A stretch of 64,000 nucleotides of DNA from positions 124,001 through 188,000 of the forward strand of contig CAZRMM010000001.1 of assembly GCA_964601225.1 (NCBI GenBank). Reading direction: 5' to 3'. This document shows positions 1 to 8,695 of the stretch, in pieces. A program made the position numbers and the translations under genes. The stretch comes from CAYRGC01 sp964601225. GTDB taxonomy: Bacteria; Patescibacteriota; Gracilibacteria; Peribacterales; Peribacteraceae. How positions within the stretch are numbered: the stretch's first letter is position 1; each line of letters begins with the position of its first letter. The notes under the pieces are model-generated. The model did not search any database. It was not told the DNA's origin and was given only the letters and a program-made list of their open reading frames with translations.

Positions 1-203
1 CCCGAGAAGGCAGCGGCGGCGAGCCAGAGCGCCGCCTCCCCTCCTCCAGCCGCGTACGTGGAAAGGAGCAGGAATCCCACGAGAGCCCAAATCCACCAGG
101 ACACGGTGCTGGGTATCGTCCTCTTCCGAACAATCCCCGCGACGTAGGGTACGTACGCGAGGATCGTGAGAATACCTGCGAGAAAGCTTGCTCCGGAACC
201 CAC
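1..203 (-). CDS. Partial small membrane protein (PQ-loop/SWEET-like), 3' end beyond window
   Basis: A reading frame entering from the left edge encodes at least 67 residues beginning GTG (MGSGASFLAGILTILAYVPYV), with two hydrophobic segments around residues 4-24 and 39-58 separated by a short basic loop (GIVRKRTIPS). The phrase AYVPYVAGIVRKRTIPSTVSWW resembles the first repeat of small PQ-loop/SemiSWEET-like membrane proteins, but this is inference from pattern only. It begins 11 bases after the stop of the upstream protease gene on the same strand, so it may be co-transcribed. The C-terminus lies outside the window. Confidence 0.55.
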   Translation of the reverse strand, partial: MGSGASFLAGILTILAYVPYVAGIVRKRTIPSTVSWWIWALVGFLLLSTYAAGGGEAALWLAAAAFS

Positions 204-214
204 GGCAATGCGGC

Positions 215-1531
215 TTAGAGTGACCCCGCTTTGAGTACGGGTTCGGGGAACTTTCCTGTCGGATCAGTGTGACCGGCACCCAATGCTTCGCCTGCCGCCC
301 TGAGACCATTTTTGACCTGGGTCCACGTAGAACCGGGATGCGCCTGAATAAACAGTGCGGCAGCCCCCGACACGTGCGGGGTAGCCATACTGGTACCGCT
401 GATGGTGTTGTAGGCGCCCCCCTTCCAAGTCGAGGTGATGTTCACACCCGGAGCCCCGATATCAACAACGGACCCGTAGTTACTGAAGGAAGCGAACGTA
501 TCGTCGGCCCCATAAGAGGTGGCGGTGCCAAGACCGCCCGGCTTGCCGTTCGTATCGACGAGTGCCGAAACCGTAATAACCGCGTCATCATACGCGGCCG
601 GAACGGATCCCGCGGCATTGACGGCCGAATTGCCGGCGGCAACAACGTAGGTGATACCTGCGTCGCGAGAAGTACAGAGAGCCCGGTGCAACGCATCGTT
701 GTTTGATTTGCCACAATTGTTGTCGCTCGTTCCCCCGCCACCCAAGCTCATGTTTGCCACTTTGATATTGTACTTCGCAGCATTGGCCGTAACCCAATCG
801 ATACCGCAGATAATGGAGGACCATGATCCGCTTCCGTTCTGATCGAGCACCTTCACCGCGACGAGAGTCGTCTCAGGAGCCACGCCCACGACACCCACGC
901 CGTTATTGAGAGCTCCGATCGTGCCGGCCACATGGGTACCATGCCCGTTATCGTCGGCGGGTGTCTTCATGGTACGTACGCAGTTCTTGCCAGCCACCAC
1001 ATGAGACGCCAAATCCGGATGCGTGAGATCGATACCCGTATCGATCACGGCGACGCCGATGCCGCTGCCCTTATTCACATTCAATTCCGCATCGATACGG
1101 TCGACACCCGTCGGCAAAGACTGTGCTTGCATGACGGGTGCTCCCGGAAGCTTTGCCGCATCGATGGAAACGGGATGATCCGGCGTCACCATCTCCACCT
1201 CCGGATCGTTCATCAGGGCGGAAACTTCGCCGTCGGAAAGGGCAATGGCGAAGCCTTTCACCGCATGGCTGTAGGTATGGAGAAGAGTTCCATGATGCTT
1301 CTCGGCAAGCTTTGCGGATACTTTGGCAATCGCCTGCTCGGCCGGAGACGACAGTTCAACGCCGGAGGGAACGGTAAAGGCCGAGGGCTGCACGCTGCCG
1401 TCCTTGAGAACCACGATGTACTGCCCGGGAATTGCCCGGACCGTATTGGTCTCGGCATTGACCGGAATGGAAGCGCAGAGCAAAGCCGCCCCCACGAACA
1501 GGACACCCTGACGTTTTATGAACTGACGCAT
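215..1531 (-). CDS. Secreted subtilisin-like serine protease (S8 family) with I9 propeptide
   Basis: Encodes a signal peptide (basic start RQFIKR, then a hydrophobic stretch ending near VNA), an inhibitor-I9-type propeptide and a peptidase S8 domain of the proteinase K type. Counting from the longer start at 1558, the catalytic residues are Asp173 (VIDTGID), His206 (NGHGTHVAG), oxyanion Asn310 (AAGNS) and Ser390 (SGTSMATPH), all intact. Two start codons are possible, 1558 and 1531. I prefer 1531 because it gives a standard signal peptide. Neither has a clear ribosome site. The role is likely extracellular protein degradation. The next gene downstream on this strand is the truncated membrane protein. 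Confidence 0.9.
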   Translation of the reverse strand: MRQFIKRQGVLFVGAALLCASIPVNAETNTVRAIPGQYIVVLKDGSVQPSAFTVPSGVELSSPAEQAIAKVSAKLAEKHHGTLLHTYSHAVKGFAIALSDGEVSALMNDPEVEMVTPDHPVSIDAAKLPGAPVMQAQSLPTGVDRIDAELNVNKGSGIGVAVIDTGIDLTHPDLASHVVAGKNCVRTMKTPADDNGHGTHVAGTIGALNNGVGVVGVAPETTLVAVKVLDQNGSGSWSSIICGIDWVTANAAKYNIKVANMSLGGGGTSDNNCGKSNNDALHRALCTSRDAGITYVVAAGNSAVNAAGSVPAAYDDAVITVSALVDTNGKPGGLGTATSYGADDTFASFSNYGSVVDIGAPGVNITSTWKGGAYNTISGTSMATPHVSGAAALFIQAHPGSTWTQVKNGLRAAGEALGAGHTDPTGKFPEPVLKAGSL

Positions 1532-1649
1532 AAAGATAAACGGAAAAAACAGCGGCATTCTACCAGAGAATGAAGAGTTTTTTTAAATAAGCAAAAAACG
1601 TTGCGCGGTTGTGCTTTGCATTTAGGAATGATCTCCTCATACTGAGGAT

Positions 1650-2195
1650 ATGCGCCTCTCCCCCCTCGTCCTACTCGCCCTTCTTCCGGTCTTCGCGGCC
1701 TGCACGCCGGTGCCTGCGCCGACGGACACGGGAGCTTCCGCGAGTTCTGTCCCGCCGGAAGTGACGGTGACCCTCGAACTTTCCGCATCGGAAGACGCGC
1801 AGGCGACCGTCCACACGAAGGCGCGTCTCAACGTGACGGGCGCCGTGACGAAGATCGTCAACCTCGGAGAGGTCCCCGGACCCCTCAAGGTCGTAGAGGA
1901 GAAGAACTACCAGCTCTACATGCGGCCGAGCGCGATTCCGCTGCTCGTCCTTTCCTCGTGGTGGGCTGGCGCGGGTGACGAATTCATCGTCACGCGCACG
2001 GAAAACGCCCTGAGCGTGGGCAAGCGCTCGGGAGACGAAAGCGGCGCGTGCACGGCCGTCGAGCCCGTCGGCGAGATCCCGCTTTCGATCGATGCCAAGG
2101 TCGTCTTCGCCGGTCTCGGCGACGAGCGCATCGACCAATCCAGTCTCACGTTCTGCGCCGAACAGGCGATGAAATCGGACGGACTGGGACAGTGA
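1650..2195 (+). CDS. Putative lipoprotein, function unknown
   Basis: 181 residues starting with a lipoprotein signal (MRLSPLVLLALLPVFAAC, lipobox FAAC, Cys18) followed by a Pro/Thr/Ser-rich linker and a beta-rich looking domain. No family was recognised. A hexamer CATACT at 1638-1643 lies 6 bases before the ATG with a weak -35 (TTTGCA, 1615-1620) 17 bases upstream, so the transcript may be leaderless. The stop overlaps or nearly touches the start of the following TauD-like gene, suggesting an operon. Confidence 0.7.
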   Translation: MRLSPLVLLALLPVFAACTPVPAPTDTGASASSVPPEVTVTLELSASEDAQATVHTKARLNVTGAVTKIVNLGEVPGPLKVVEEKNYQLYMRPSAIPLLVLSSWWAGAGDEFIVTRTENALSVGKRSGDESGACTAVEPVGEIPLSIDAKVVFAGLGDERIDQSSLTFCAEQAMKSDGLGQ

Positions 2196-2200
2196 TCGCC

Positions 2201-2905
2201 ATGCGCGTGCGCGAAGCGTCGCTCGACGGCCGGGACATCCGTGCGGAAATCGCCGCCGACGGCTACGTCGTGCTCGGCGGCATTCCCCTCTCGGAGCCCC
2301 GCAAGCGCCTCGCGGAGATCCTGTCGCGCTTCGGCGTGCCGAATCTCGAAGACGTGAGCGACGTGAAACCGGAACCGAACGGCCGTCCCCTCTCGACGAA
2401 AGGCATGGCCCACTTCGGACTGCATACCGACATGGCGCTCTATCCGAATCCGCCGGAGCACATCGGCATGCTCTGCCTCTCGAAGGATCGGCAGGGCGGC
2501 GAATCGCTGCTTGCGGACGCACGGGACGGCATCGCGCGCCTTTCCGACGCAGAGCGCGACGCGCTGCGGACAACGGACCTGCGGTTTCCGGCGCCGGCGT
2601 CGCTGCGGCGATCGCACGGCGACACCGTGAATATCCGCGTCCTCGATGCGTTGGGACGCGCCGACGGCGATCACGAGATCCTTCGATACCGCTACGGCAT
2701 CGACCAGATGGATCTGCCCGAACCGATGCGCGCGGCACTCCTTTCTCTCCGTTCGTCCTTCGAACGGACGCTTCTCCGCTTCCCGCTCATACCGGGCCAA
2801 GCCGTGATTTTCAACAACGAATGGATGCTCCACGGTCGGACGGAAATCGTGCCGGATCCGGGCGACGCAACGTCGAAAAGGCATCTCATCCGGATGTACG
2901 CCTGA
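2201..2905 (+). CDS. TauD/TfdA-like Fe(II)/2-oxoglutarate-dependent oxygenase
   Basis: 234 residues matching the TauD/TfdA fold. The iron triad is visible as His75 and Asp77 (HTD in FGLHTDMALYP) and a distal His near residue 211 (MLHGRTE), with an Arg near 231 (RHLIRMY) in the place that normally binds 2-oxoglutarate. The substrate cannot be read from sequence; gamma-butyrobetaine- or taurine-type hydroxylations are family examples only. A GTG at 2192 overlaps the upstream stop and is an alternative start giving three more residues. It is probably translated together with the preceding lipoprotein gene. Confidence 0.75.
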   Translation: MRVREASLDGRDIRAEIAADGYVVLGGIPLSEPRKRLAEILSRFGVPNLEDVSDVKPEPNGRPLSTKGMAHFGLHTDMALYPNPPEHIGMLCLSKDRQGGESLLADARDGIARLSDAERDALRTTDLRFPAPASLRRSHGDTVNIRVLDALGRADGDHEILRYRYGIDQMDLPEPMRAALLSLRSSFERTLLRFPLIPGQAVIFNNEWMLHGRTEIVPDPGDATSKRHLIRMYA

Positions 2906-3097
2906 GCATGGGATCATCCAAGAACGGGAGGGGTTGGGAGGTCCTCCTCCCAATGAAAAAGGAAGGCATCATTCGACCTCGGCACGAGAAAAATCTCCTT
3001 GCACTCCGGAACGAATTCGGATGGTGACGCGGGGGTAACAGTATCCACATGAAATGTGAAGTGTCAGCTGTATATAAGATATCGATCGAGCTGTAGA

Positions 3098-3760
3098 TCA
3101 CCGGAGTGAGAGCACTATCTGTTCAGCGGTCAGATCTGAAATATTTTCCAGAGTCAGCGTTGCTTTTGGACTGTATATAATAAAGAACATTGCGGGATAT
3201 GCCTCATCCCCATTGGAATATTTCACCAATTTGAGATCATTGATGATCTTTTGGGAAATGGCGCCTTTTACTTTTGATTCAATTTCGGAGGCAGAAAGAG
3301 GGGCGGTAAACGCAATGTATGAATGTCGCGCATATGCACCCTCACCTGATTTCACAGGACCGAAAACGACAAGATTGTCTTTTTCTTCATAGGGCGGATA
3401 CCGATACAGTGGAGCTCCCCATTCTGGATTGTAAGGAAGTGAAAGAGTGACATTGTATTGCTCTTGGGTATAGGTCACGGTTTCAGTTGCTTGATCCTGA
3501 TTCGTTTCATGATCTTGCAATGCATTTTCATCAGCGTCGAAGTATCCACTGGGTACCCTTTGATCTTTTCGAATGGTGAGCAACTTGCGCTCATCGGTCA
3601 ATAATGAAGATGTCGCTTGTGTTGGTGCAACTTGAATACTCGCTGAAGACGATGAGTATCCCATACCAGAAGGATTTACAGGAGGTGTTGCACAACTTGA
3701 AACTGCCATAGTCAAAAGTGGCAAGAAGGTGAGCGATCGTGTCTTGCGACTCATTGGCAT
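3098..3760 (-). CDS. Putative lipoprotein, AT-rich, function unknown
   Basis: About 220 residues with a lipoprotein signal (SLTFLPLLTMAVSSC, lipobox VSSC) and a Ser-rich region, then a mature domain with no recognised family. Base composition is visibly more AT-rich than the flanking genes, a possible sign of transfer. An ATG two codons in (3754) is an equally good start. The gene begins 19 bases after the 3' CCA end of the tRNA-Met gene on the same strand, so it may be transcribed through that tRNA. Confidence 0.65.
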   Translation of the reverse strand: MPMSRKTRSLTFLPLLTMAVSSCATPPVNPSGMGYSSSSASIQVAPTQATSSLLTDERKLLTIRKDQRVPSGYFDADENALQDHETNQDQATETVTYTQEQYNVTLSLPYNPEWGAPLYRYPPYEEKDNLVVFGPVKSGEGAYARHSYIAFTAPLSASEIESKVKGAISQKIINDLKLVKYSNGDEAYPAMFFIIYSPKATLTLENISDLTAEQIVLSLR

Positions 3761-3779
3761 GAAAAGAAAAAGAATCTGA

Positions 3780-3855
3780 TGGTGCCACGGACCGGGCTTG
3801 AACCGGTGACCCCAGGCTTATGAGTCCTGTGCTCTACCAGCTGAGCTACCGTGGC
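3780..3855 (-). tRNA. tRNA-Met (CAU), elongator type
   Basis: Seventy-six bases forming a full cloverleaf with acceptor GCCACGG/CCGTGGC, anticodon loop CTCATAA and an encoded CCA. Position 1-72 is G-C rather than the C-A mismatch of initiator tRNA, and the body resembles bacterial elongator tRNA-Met. tRNA-Ile2 with a modified CAU anticodon cannot be excluded from sequence alone. The closing anticodon-stem pair 31-39 looks like A-G. Confidence 0.9.
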
Positions 3856-4037
3856 ATGAGGGATCGAACGTCGATGATGATAAGGAAAGAGCAGGCTGTT
3901 TTGAAGCGCGTCTCGCTTCGTTCGCCGCGGCCAGCTGAGCGAGCGTGGCACGGTATTCATGTCAGAGCAGCGGGATTCTACGGTCCTGAAGCCCATCCGG
4001 GAAGGGCTTCTTGCTGCCTTTCTGGTAGGATCTGCCT

Positions 4038-4790
4038 GTGTCGACCGTACTTCTTTGCCTGCACGGCTGGGGGGGCTCCTCCGAATCCTTCACGGAACTG
4101 CGTGAGGCACTCAAAGCGAGCGATCTTACGGTCCTTTCACCTGATTTGCCCGGTTTTGGTGCGAATCCCGAACCGTCGCACCCATGGACCACGGATGACT
4201 ATGCCGACTGGGCGGCCCTCTGGATTCGGGATGAACTTCAAAGGAGGAATGCGCATGTCGATCGTTTCCTTCTCCTGGGGCACTCCCACGGCGGCCGTAT
4301 CGCCCTGAAGCTAGTGACCGAACCCCGCGAGGGAATGCCGACGATCGACCGGCTCTTTCTGTGCGCCTCGGCGGGCATCAAGCATCCGCGCCACCTCAAG
4401 CGCGCATTCGGTCTCACACTCGCGAAGACGGGAAAGTTCTTCATGGCAATCCCCTTCCTGAACCGCCTTGAACCCATGGCGAAGAAGCTCCTCTACAAAC
4501 TCGTCCGCGTACATGATTACGAACGTGCGAGTCCTGTCATGCGCCAAACGCTCATCAACGCCACACAGGAAGACCTGCGCGATCTCCTGCCGAAAGTCGA
4601 AGTACCCACGGACATCTTCTGGGGCGAAAACGACGGCATGACACCCGTCTCCGACGCGTATCTCATGCACGAACGCATCCGCGGCAGCACGCTCACGGTC
4701 TTTCCGGGAATTCGTCATCGGGTGCACCGGGACAGCGCCGTGCAAATCGCACAGCGCATCTTGGAACAAGTCGCCGCGTTGCAACACTGA
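4038..4790 (+). CDS. Alpha/beta hydrolase
   Basis: 250 residues with the alpha/beta hydrolase signature: oxyanion motif HGWGGS (9-14), nucleophile elbow GHSHGG with Ser83, an acid in GENDGMTP near residue 196 and a catalytic His in RHRVHRD near the C-terminus. The substrate is unknown. The start is GTG; TAGGAT at 4026-4031 sits exactly 6 bases before it. That hexamer can be read as a -10 box of a leaderless transcript or as a weak AGGA ribosome site. The gene converges on the secreted protein gene at 4803. Confidence 0.8.
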   Translation: MSTVLLCLHGWGGSSESFTELREALKASDLTVLSPDLPGFGANPEPSHPWTTDDYADWAALWIRDELQRRNAHVDRFLLLGHSHGGRIALKLVTEPREGMPTIDRLFLCASAGIKHPRHLKRAFGLTLAKTGKFFMAIPFLNRLEPMAKKLLYKLVRVHDYERASPVMRQTLINATQEDLRDLLPKVEVPTDIFWGENDGMTPVSDAYLMHERIRGSTLTVFPGIRHRVHRDSAVQIAQRILEQVAALQH

Positions 4791-4802
4791 GCAGGTCGGG
4801 GC

Positions 4803-5828
4803 TCAGAGACCCAGGAATTTCAGCATCGTGTTCCACCACGAATCATGCTGCTCTTGCAGCTGCTGAGCAGCGATTTCTTCCGGCGTAAATTCCATCGGCC
4901 CCCCCGGAGGAATCGGTTCGATGACAAGATCCTGAATCGGATAATCGGGAGGTGCGACTTCGGACGGGTCGACATCCCCCACGGGAACGACTCCCTCGGC
5001 ACTCGCGGTCTGGTCCTCCTGGAAATAATCGTCCTGCACGGGAACACCCTGCGTGTCATCCGGAGGCATGAGAGCATCGACGTTGACCCGAGGCGTACCG
5101 TCATCGAGGAGGCGGAGAGCCGACGTGCAGTCGGGATCGAGTTCGTCGGAGAGGAAATCACCGTCCTCATCGACTCCGTCACCGCAAATTTCCATAGAAG
5201 GAATCGCAAAAGAATCGGAGGAAAACTCGAACGAAGAGGAAGAAGACGACTCGTCGACGGCAGCGGGATGATCGACGACGACCGGAGCGGGATTTCCCGA
5301 TCCGATCGGCTTACAGTAAACGGAACACAACTCGATGCGCCCCTTGTCCGAAGCGCACTCTTCAGCGGAATACAGTTGCCCGATCTCATTGCATGCGTCA
5401 CCGATACGGCAGCACTGAGACATATCGACGACCGGCTCGGGAACCGCCGACGACATCGAAGAAGTCGACGCCTCTTCCTCGACGACCGGTGTCGAAATCC
5501 CCGGATCAGTCTCCGGCGTGAACATCCTCAGAAAATCGACGATCCCCGTATACGTTTCCGGATCGATGGATGACGCACTGGATTGCGAATCGGCAACGGC
5601 ATCAACAAAAGGCAGATTTAAATCCTCCAGGGACGGCGCCGTCGGCAGTCCGGGAACAACCTGCGCAACGATTCGGGGAGAAACAGAAGCCAACAGGTCG
5701 TGATTCGTAAAGAGTGCAATGCAGAAAACGATGCCCATGGCTATCAGGAGCCAGAAGCAAATTCTCAGCAGGGAAGGTGGAGGAGCATTGCGTGTCATAG
5801 TGTTCGGTGTTTCTTTCGCGGTTTTCAT
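4803..5828 (-). CDS. Secreted or membrane-anchored protein with C-terminal QHDSWW motif
   Basis: About 341 residues: one N-terminal hydrophobic segment (LLRICFWLLIAMGIVFCIALF), a Ser/Pro/acidic-rich body, a Cys-containing stretch (CCRIGDACNEIG to CSVYCKPIG), a calcium-site-like EICGDGVDEDGDFLSDELDPDC segment, and a C-terminus carrying LQEQHDSWWNTMLKFL. The same EQxHDSWW element occurs near the N-terminus of the secreted protein at 31624-32442. A textbook promoter (TTGTAA, 17 bases, TATAAT) ends 4 bases before the ATG at 5828; the ATG at 5834 lies inside the -10 box and is unlikely to be used. ATG 5798 is a further option. Function unknown. Confidence 0.7.
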   Translation of the reverse strand: MKTAKETPNTMTRNAPPPSLLRICFWLLIAMGIVFCIALFTNHDLLASVSPRIVAQVVPGLPTAPSLEDLNLPFVDAVADSQSSASSIDPETYTGIVDFLRMFTPETDPGISTPVVEEEASTSSMSSAVPEPVVDMSQCCRIGDACNEIGQLYSAEECASDKGRIELCSVYCKPIGSGNPAPVVVDHPAAVDESSSSSSFEFSSDSFAIPSMEICGDGVDEDGDFLSDELDPDCTSALRLLDDGTPRVNVDALMPPDDTQGVPVQDDYFQEDQTASAEGVVPVGDVDPSEVAPPDYPIQDLVIEPIPPGGPMEFTPEEIAAQQLQEQHDSWWNTMLKFLGL

Positions 5829-5832
5829 TAAC

Positions 5833-5861
5833 ATTATACAACAATATTAATCTTATTACAA
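5833..5861 (-). promoter_or_regulatory. Sigma70-type promoter abutting the 4803-5828 gene
   Basis: On the minus strand, TTGTAA (5856-5861), a 17-base spacer and TATAAT (5833-5838) form a near-consensus promoter. The ATG at 5828 begins 5 bases after the -10 box, so the transcript should have little or no leader. Confidence 0.7.
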
Positions 5862-5917
5862 TAACCCTCGATTCTTCTCCTGCCGCAGAGGGATGCGGAT
5901 TTTGCTAGGATTAGCCC

Positions 5918-7447
5918 GTGCTTTGGCCACTTTTTCTCCTCCTCCTGACGCTTCTTGCGTCGATTTCCCCGCTCCTCACGTACGCCTGGCTGTGGCAATT
6001 GAAGGAATGGAGAACAGATCGAATGCGTGAAGAACTGGCACGCGAGGGCCTTCTGCCTCTCGTCGGACGAGCCAGACCGTCGATTATTGGCCTCGCGGCG
6101 CTTGTCGCTCTCGTCATGCCGAGCATTGCCCCCCACGCGCTCGTGATCGCCTTGTGCTTCCTTGCACTGCTTTCGGGGACGGCACTGATAACACAACGGC
6201 AACGCCTTCCGCGCTGGACACCGAAAGCTCTCTGCATCACGGCGCTGGCAGGCGGTCTCGGCATTGCCGGCTGCGTCTTTATCCTTTTCCGCGGATGGTC
6301 ACTCCTGCTCCTCCTTGCGCCGCTCGTGCAACCGATCGTCATCGGTATGTCCTGGCTCCTCTTTTGGCCGGTGGATCGATGGCTGAAAAATCGCGTCCTG
6401 CGAACGGCGAAGATGATGCGCCGACGGTTTCCGAATCTTACGGTCATCGGCATTACGGGCAGCGTCGGAAAAACCACTACCAAGGAGCTCCTTGGACATC
6501 TGCTCCAGGACCTTCACCCCGCGGTCACACCTGCGTACATGAATGCCGAAATCGGAGTGGCACGATGGCTCACCCGCACGCTCTCGACGCAAACGGCGGA
6601 GAATTCGGGACCGCTCGTCATCGAAATGGGCGCATATGCACGGGGAGAAATCGGATTGCTTTGCGATATCGCACGCCCAACCATCGGAATCGTGACCGCC
6701 GTCGGCGATCAGCATCTTGCTCTCTTCGGCTCCGAAGAAGCGATCGCACAAGCCAAAGGCGAACTGATCGCCTCGTTGCCCCCGAAGGGACACGCGTTTT
6801 TGAACGGCGATCAACCGCTCGTCCGCTCGATGGTCGATCGTGCCTCCTGTCCGGTGACCCTCGTCGGAACCGGAGGCAGACTCGATGTGGAAGCCTTCGA
6901 TATCACCGAGACGGAAGCCGGCATACAGTTCCGCACGCAGGACACTCTGCTGCTGCTCCCGATGCGGGGCACGCACAACGTCGTGAACGTTCTCCTGGCC
7001 GTCAGCGCCGCCCAGCATCTCGGCATCCGCCTGCCGCGCATTGCCGAGCTTCTCCGAAGCTTCAGACCACCCCATCAAACCTTCTCCGTGCGCACGGAGG
7101 GCACGGTAACGGTTCTCGACGACACGCATAATTCCAGCAGCAGCTCGATGCGCGCCGCGATCGCGTGGGCACGCACGCAACCCCAAGAAAAGAAGACTCT
7201 GCTCGCAGCCGGACTGATCGAACTTGGAGAAAAGCAGGCTCCCGTCGAACGCGAGCTTGGAGGCCTGTGCAAAGCGGTGTTCGGACGCGTCATCGTTCTC
7301 GATCCGGCAAGCCGTTCTCATGTTGCCGAAGGATATGGAGAAAAAACTGAGCTTTTCTCCACGCAAACGCCAAAGGTCGAGCCTGGTTCGCTCCTTGTTT
7401 GCGTGGGCCGGATGTCGGAAAAAACTATTTCCCATCTGCTGCCGTGA
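5918..7447 (+). CDS. Membrane-fused Mur ligase family protein (MurF-like)
   Basis: 509 residues. The first ~155 contain several hydrophobic segments (residues 4-25, 55-90, 104-150), followed by an ATP-dependent Mur ligase domain with P-loop GITGSVGKTTTK (178-189), the middle-domain phrase VIEMGAYARGEIG, HNVVNVLLAVSAA and the C-terminal VLDDTHNSSSSSMRAAI. This is closest to MurF, which adds D-Ala-D-Ala to UDP-MurNAc-tripeptide in the cytoplasm, but the N-terminal membrane module and divergence leave the substrate open. The start is GTG, with TAGGAT (5906-5911) 6 bases before it. The stop overlaps the start of the aminotransferase gene (GTGA), and a FemAB gene follows, supporting a cell-wall operon. 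Confidence 0.8.
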   Translation: MLWPLFLLLLTLLASISPLLTYAWLWQLKEWRTDRMREELAREGLLPLVGRARPSIIGLAALVALVMPSIAPHALVIALCFLALLSGTALITQRQRLPRWTPKALCITALAGGLGIAGCVFILFRGWSLLLLLAPLVQPIVIGMSWLLFWPVDRWLKNRVLRTAKMMRRRFPNLTVIGITGSVGKTTTKELLGHLLQDLHPAVTPAYMNAEIGVARWLTRTLSTQTAENSGPLVIEMGAYARGEIGLLCDIARPTIGIVTAVGDQHLALFGSEEAIAQAKGELIASLPPKGHAFLNGDQPLVRSMVDRASCPVTLVGTGGRLDVEAFDITETEAGIQFRTQDTLLLLPMRGTHNVVNVLLAVSAAQHLGIRLPRIAELLRSFRPPHQTFSVRTEGTVTVLDDTHNSSSSSMRAAIAWARTQPQEKKTLLAAGLIELGEKQAPVERELGGLCKAVFGRVIVLDPASRSHVAEGYGEKTELFSTQTPKVEPGSLLVCVGRMSEKTISHLLP

Positions 7448-8679
7448 GCGCGCCGATTCATCACACGTTCGCGCCACTGGGTGATCGCCGACAGCGATTG
7501 TTGGCGCTGCGACTCTCGTACATGCCGTGGTCGTACCGCCGCGGCACAGCCACGGAAGCGCTGCGCGCGCATATCGCGACGATGCTCAACGGCACCGTCG
7601 GCTTGTTTGCCACGGGACGCGAAGCGCTCCTGGCCTTCCTACGAACGCGGGGCTGGTCGGAAGGTGACGAAGTAATCGTCCAAGGATACACCTGCGTCGT
7701 GATCCCGAATGCGATCGTCGCCGCAGGACTGACACCCGTCTACGCCGACGTCGACGTCGCAACGCTCTCGCTCTCGATCAGCGATGTCGAGCGCCGTCTT
7801 ACGCCGCGTACCCGCGCCGTGATTTGTCAGCACACATTCGGACTTCCCGCCCCTTTACGGGAACTTCGGGAACTCTGCGACCGCAAGGGACTCCTCCTCA
7901 TCGAAGACTGCGCGCACGTCCTGCCCGACAACAAAGGCCCGGAGGAAATGGCGCGGACGGGCGATGCCGTGCTCCTGAGTTTCGGACGCGACAAGGCAAT
8001 TTCCGGCGTTACCGGCGGAGCGATCGTCCTGCGGAACGGACTCGAGGTCTCCGCCGTCCTGAAAGAGGAATCGGACGCCCGGGATCTCTCGTGGTGGACC
8101 GTCGCGCGGCTCCTCGAATATCCTCAAATCTACGCCTTTGCGCGCCCGCTGTACGGATACGTCATCGGAAAGGCACTCCTCAAGTGCGCTTCTGTTCTTC
8201 GCTTGCTTCTTCCGATCCTGTCCCCGGCGGAGAAACGCGGAACCATGTCTCCCGCACTCCGCCGTTTGCCCAATGCGTGCGCTGCACTCGCACTGGAACA
8301 ACTCCAACGACTGCCGTTGCTCAATGAACAACGACGCGTCCTCGCGGCTTTCTATCTCCGCGAAGCGAAAATCCGCGGATGGACGATCGATGCGACGATC
8401 ACGCCCGACATGCCTTTGCAGAAATTCCCGCTTTTTTCGCGCAATGCCGAAAAAATTCGCGCGTCGCTTCGAAGCAAGAACATACACCTTCACGATGGCT
8501 GGACAGGATGCTCGCTCTGCCCGTCCGCGGTGTGCCCGTCAGACGCGGGATACCGCACGGGGGACGATCCGGTCGCCGAAGAAGCAGGACAGAAAATTCT
8601 CTGCCTCCCCACGCATCCGACAATGACCGTTCTGCAAGCCAAACACCTCGTCGAAACGCTCGATCCCCTGCTCCCATAA
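7444..8679 (+). CDS. DegT/DnrJ/EryC1/StrS-type PLP aminotransferase
   Basis: 411 residues of the fold-type I sugar aminotransferase family. The PLP-binding Asp155 (LLIEDCAH) and Schiff-base Lys184 (SFGRDKAISG) are visible. The family transfers an amino group to nucleotide-linked keto sugars; the actual substrate here is unknown. A Cys cluster (CSLCPSAVC) occurs near residue 360. The GTG start at 7444 overlaps the Mur ligase stop by four bases, so translation is probably coupled. Its place between a Mur ligase and a FemAB transferase suggests a role in envelope precursor or surface-sugar synthesis. Confidence 0.8.
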   Translation: MSAPIHHTFAPLGDRRQRLLALRLSYMPWSYRRGTATEALRAHIATMLNGTVGLFATGREALLAFLRTRGWSEGDEVIVQGYTCVVIPNAIVAAGLTPVYADVDVATLSLSISDVERRLTPRTRAVICQHTFGLPAPLRELRELCDRKGLLLIEDCAHVLPDNKGPEEMARTGDAVLLSFGRDKAISGVTGGAIVLRNGLEVSAVLKEESDARDLSWWTVARLLEYPQIYAFARPLYGYVIGKALLKCASVLRLLLPILSPAEKRGTMSPALRRLPNACAALALEQLQRLPLLNEQRRVLAAFYLREAKIRGWTIDATITPDMPLQKFPLFSRNAEKIRASLRSKNIHLHDGWTGCSLCPSAVCPSDAGYRTGDDPVAEEAGQKILCLPTHPTMTVLQAKHLVETLDPLLP

Positions 8680-8695
8680 CGGTACGATGACTGCA

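Noticed and set aside
269..1573. Long plus-strand open frames opposite the protease gene
   Set aside because: They mirror the strong S8 protease frame, lack recognisable domains, and are Arg/His-rich shadows typical of high-GC antisense.
2906..3097. Possible short gene between the oxygenase and the lipoprotein
   Set aside because: The open frames here run out of the oxygenase in other frames and have no start signal; nothing supportable.
4026..4031. AGGA read as a Shine-Dalgarno site (also at 5907 and 24085)
   Set aside because: The same TAGGAT occurs at a fixed 6-7 bases before each start, which fits a -10 box at least as well; kept as an alternative only.
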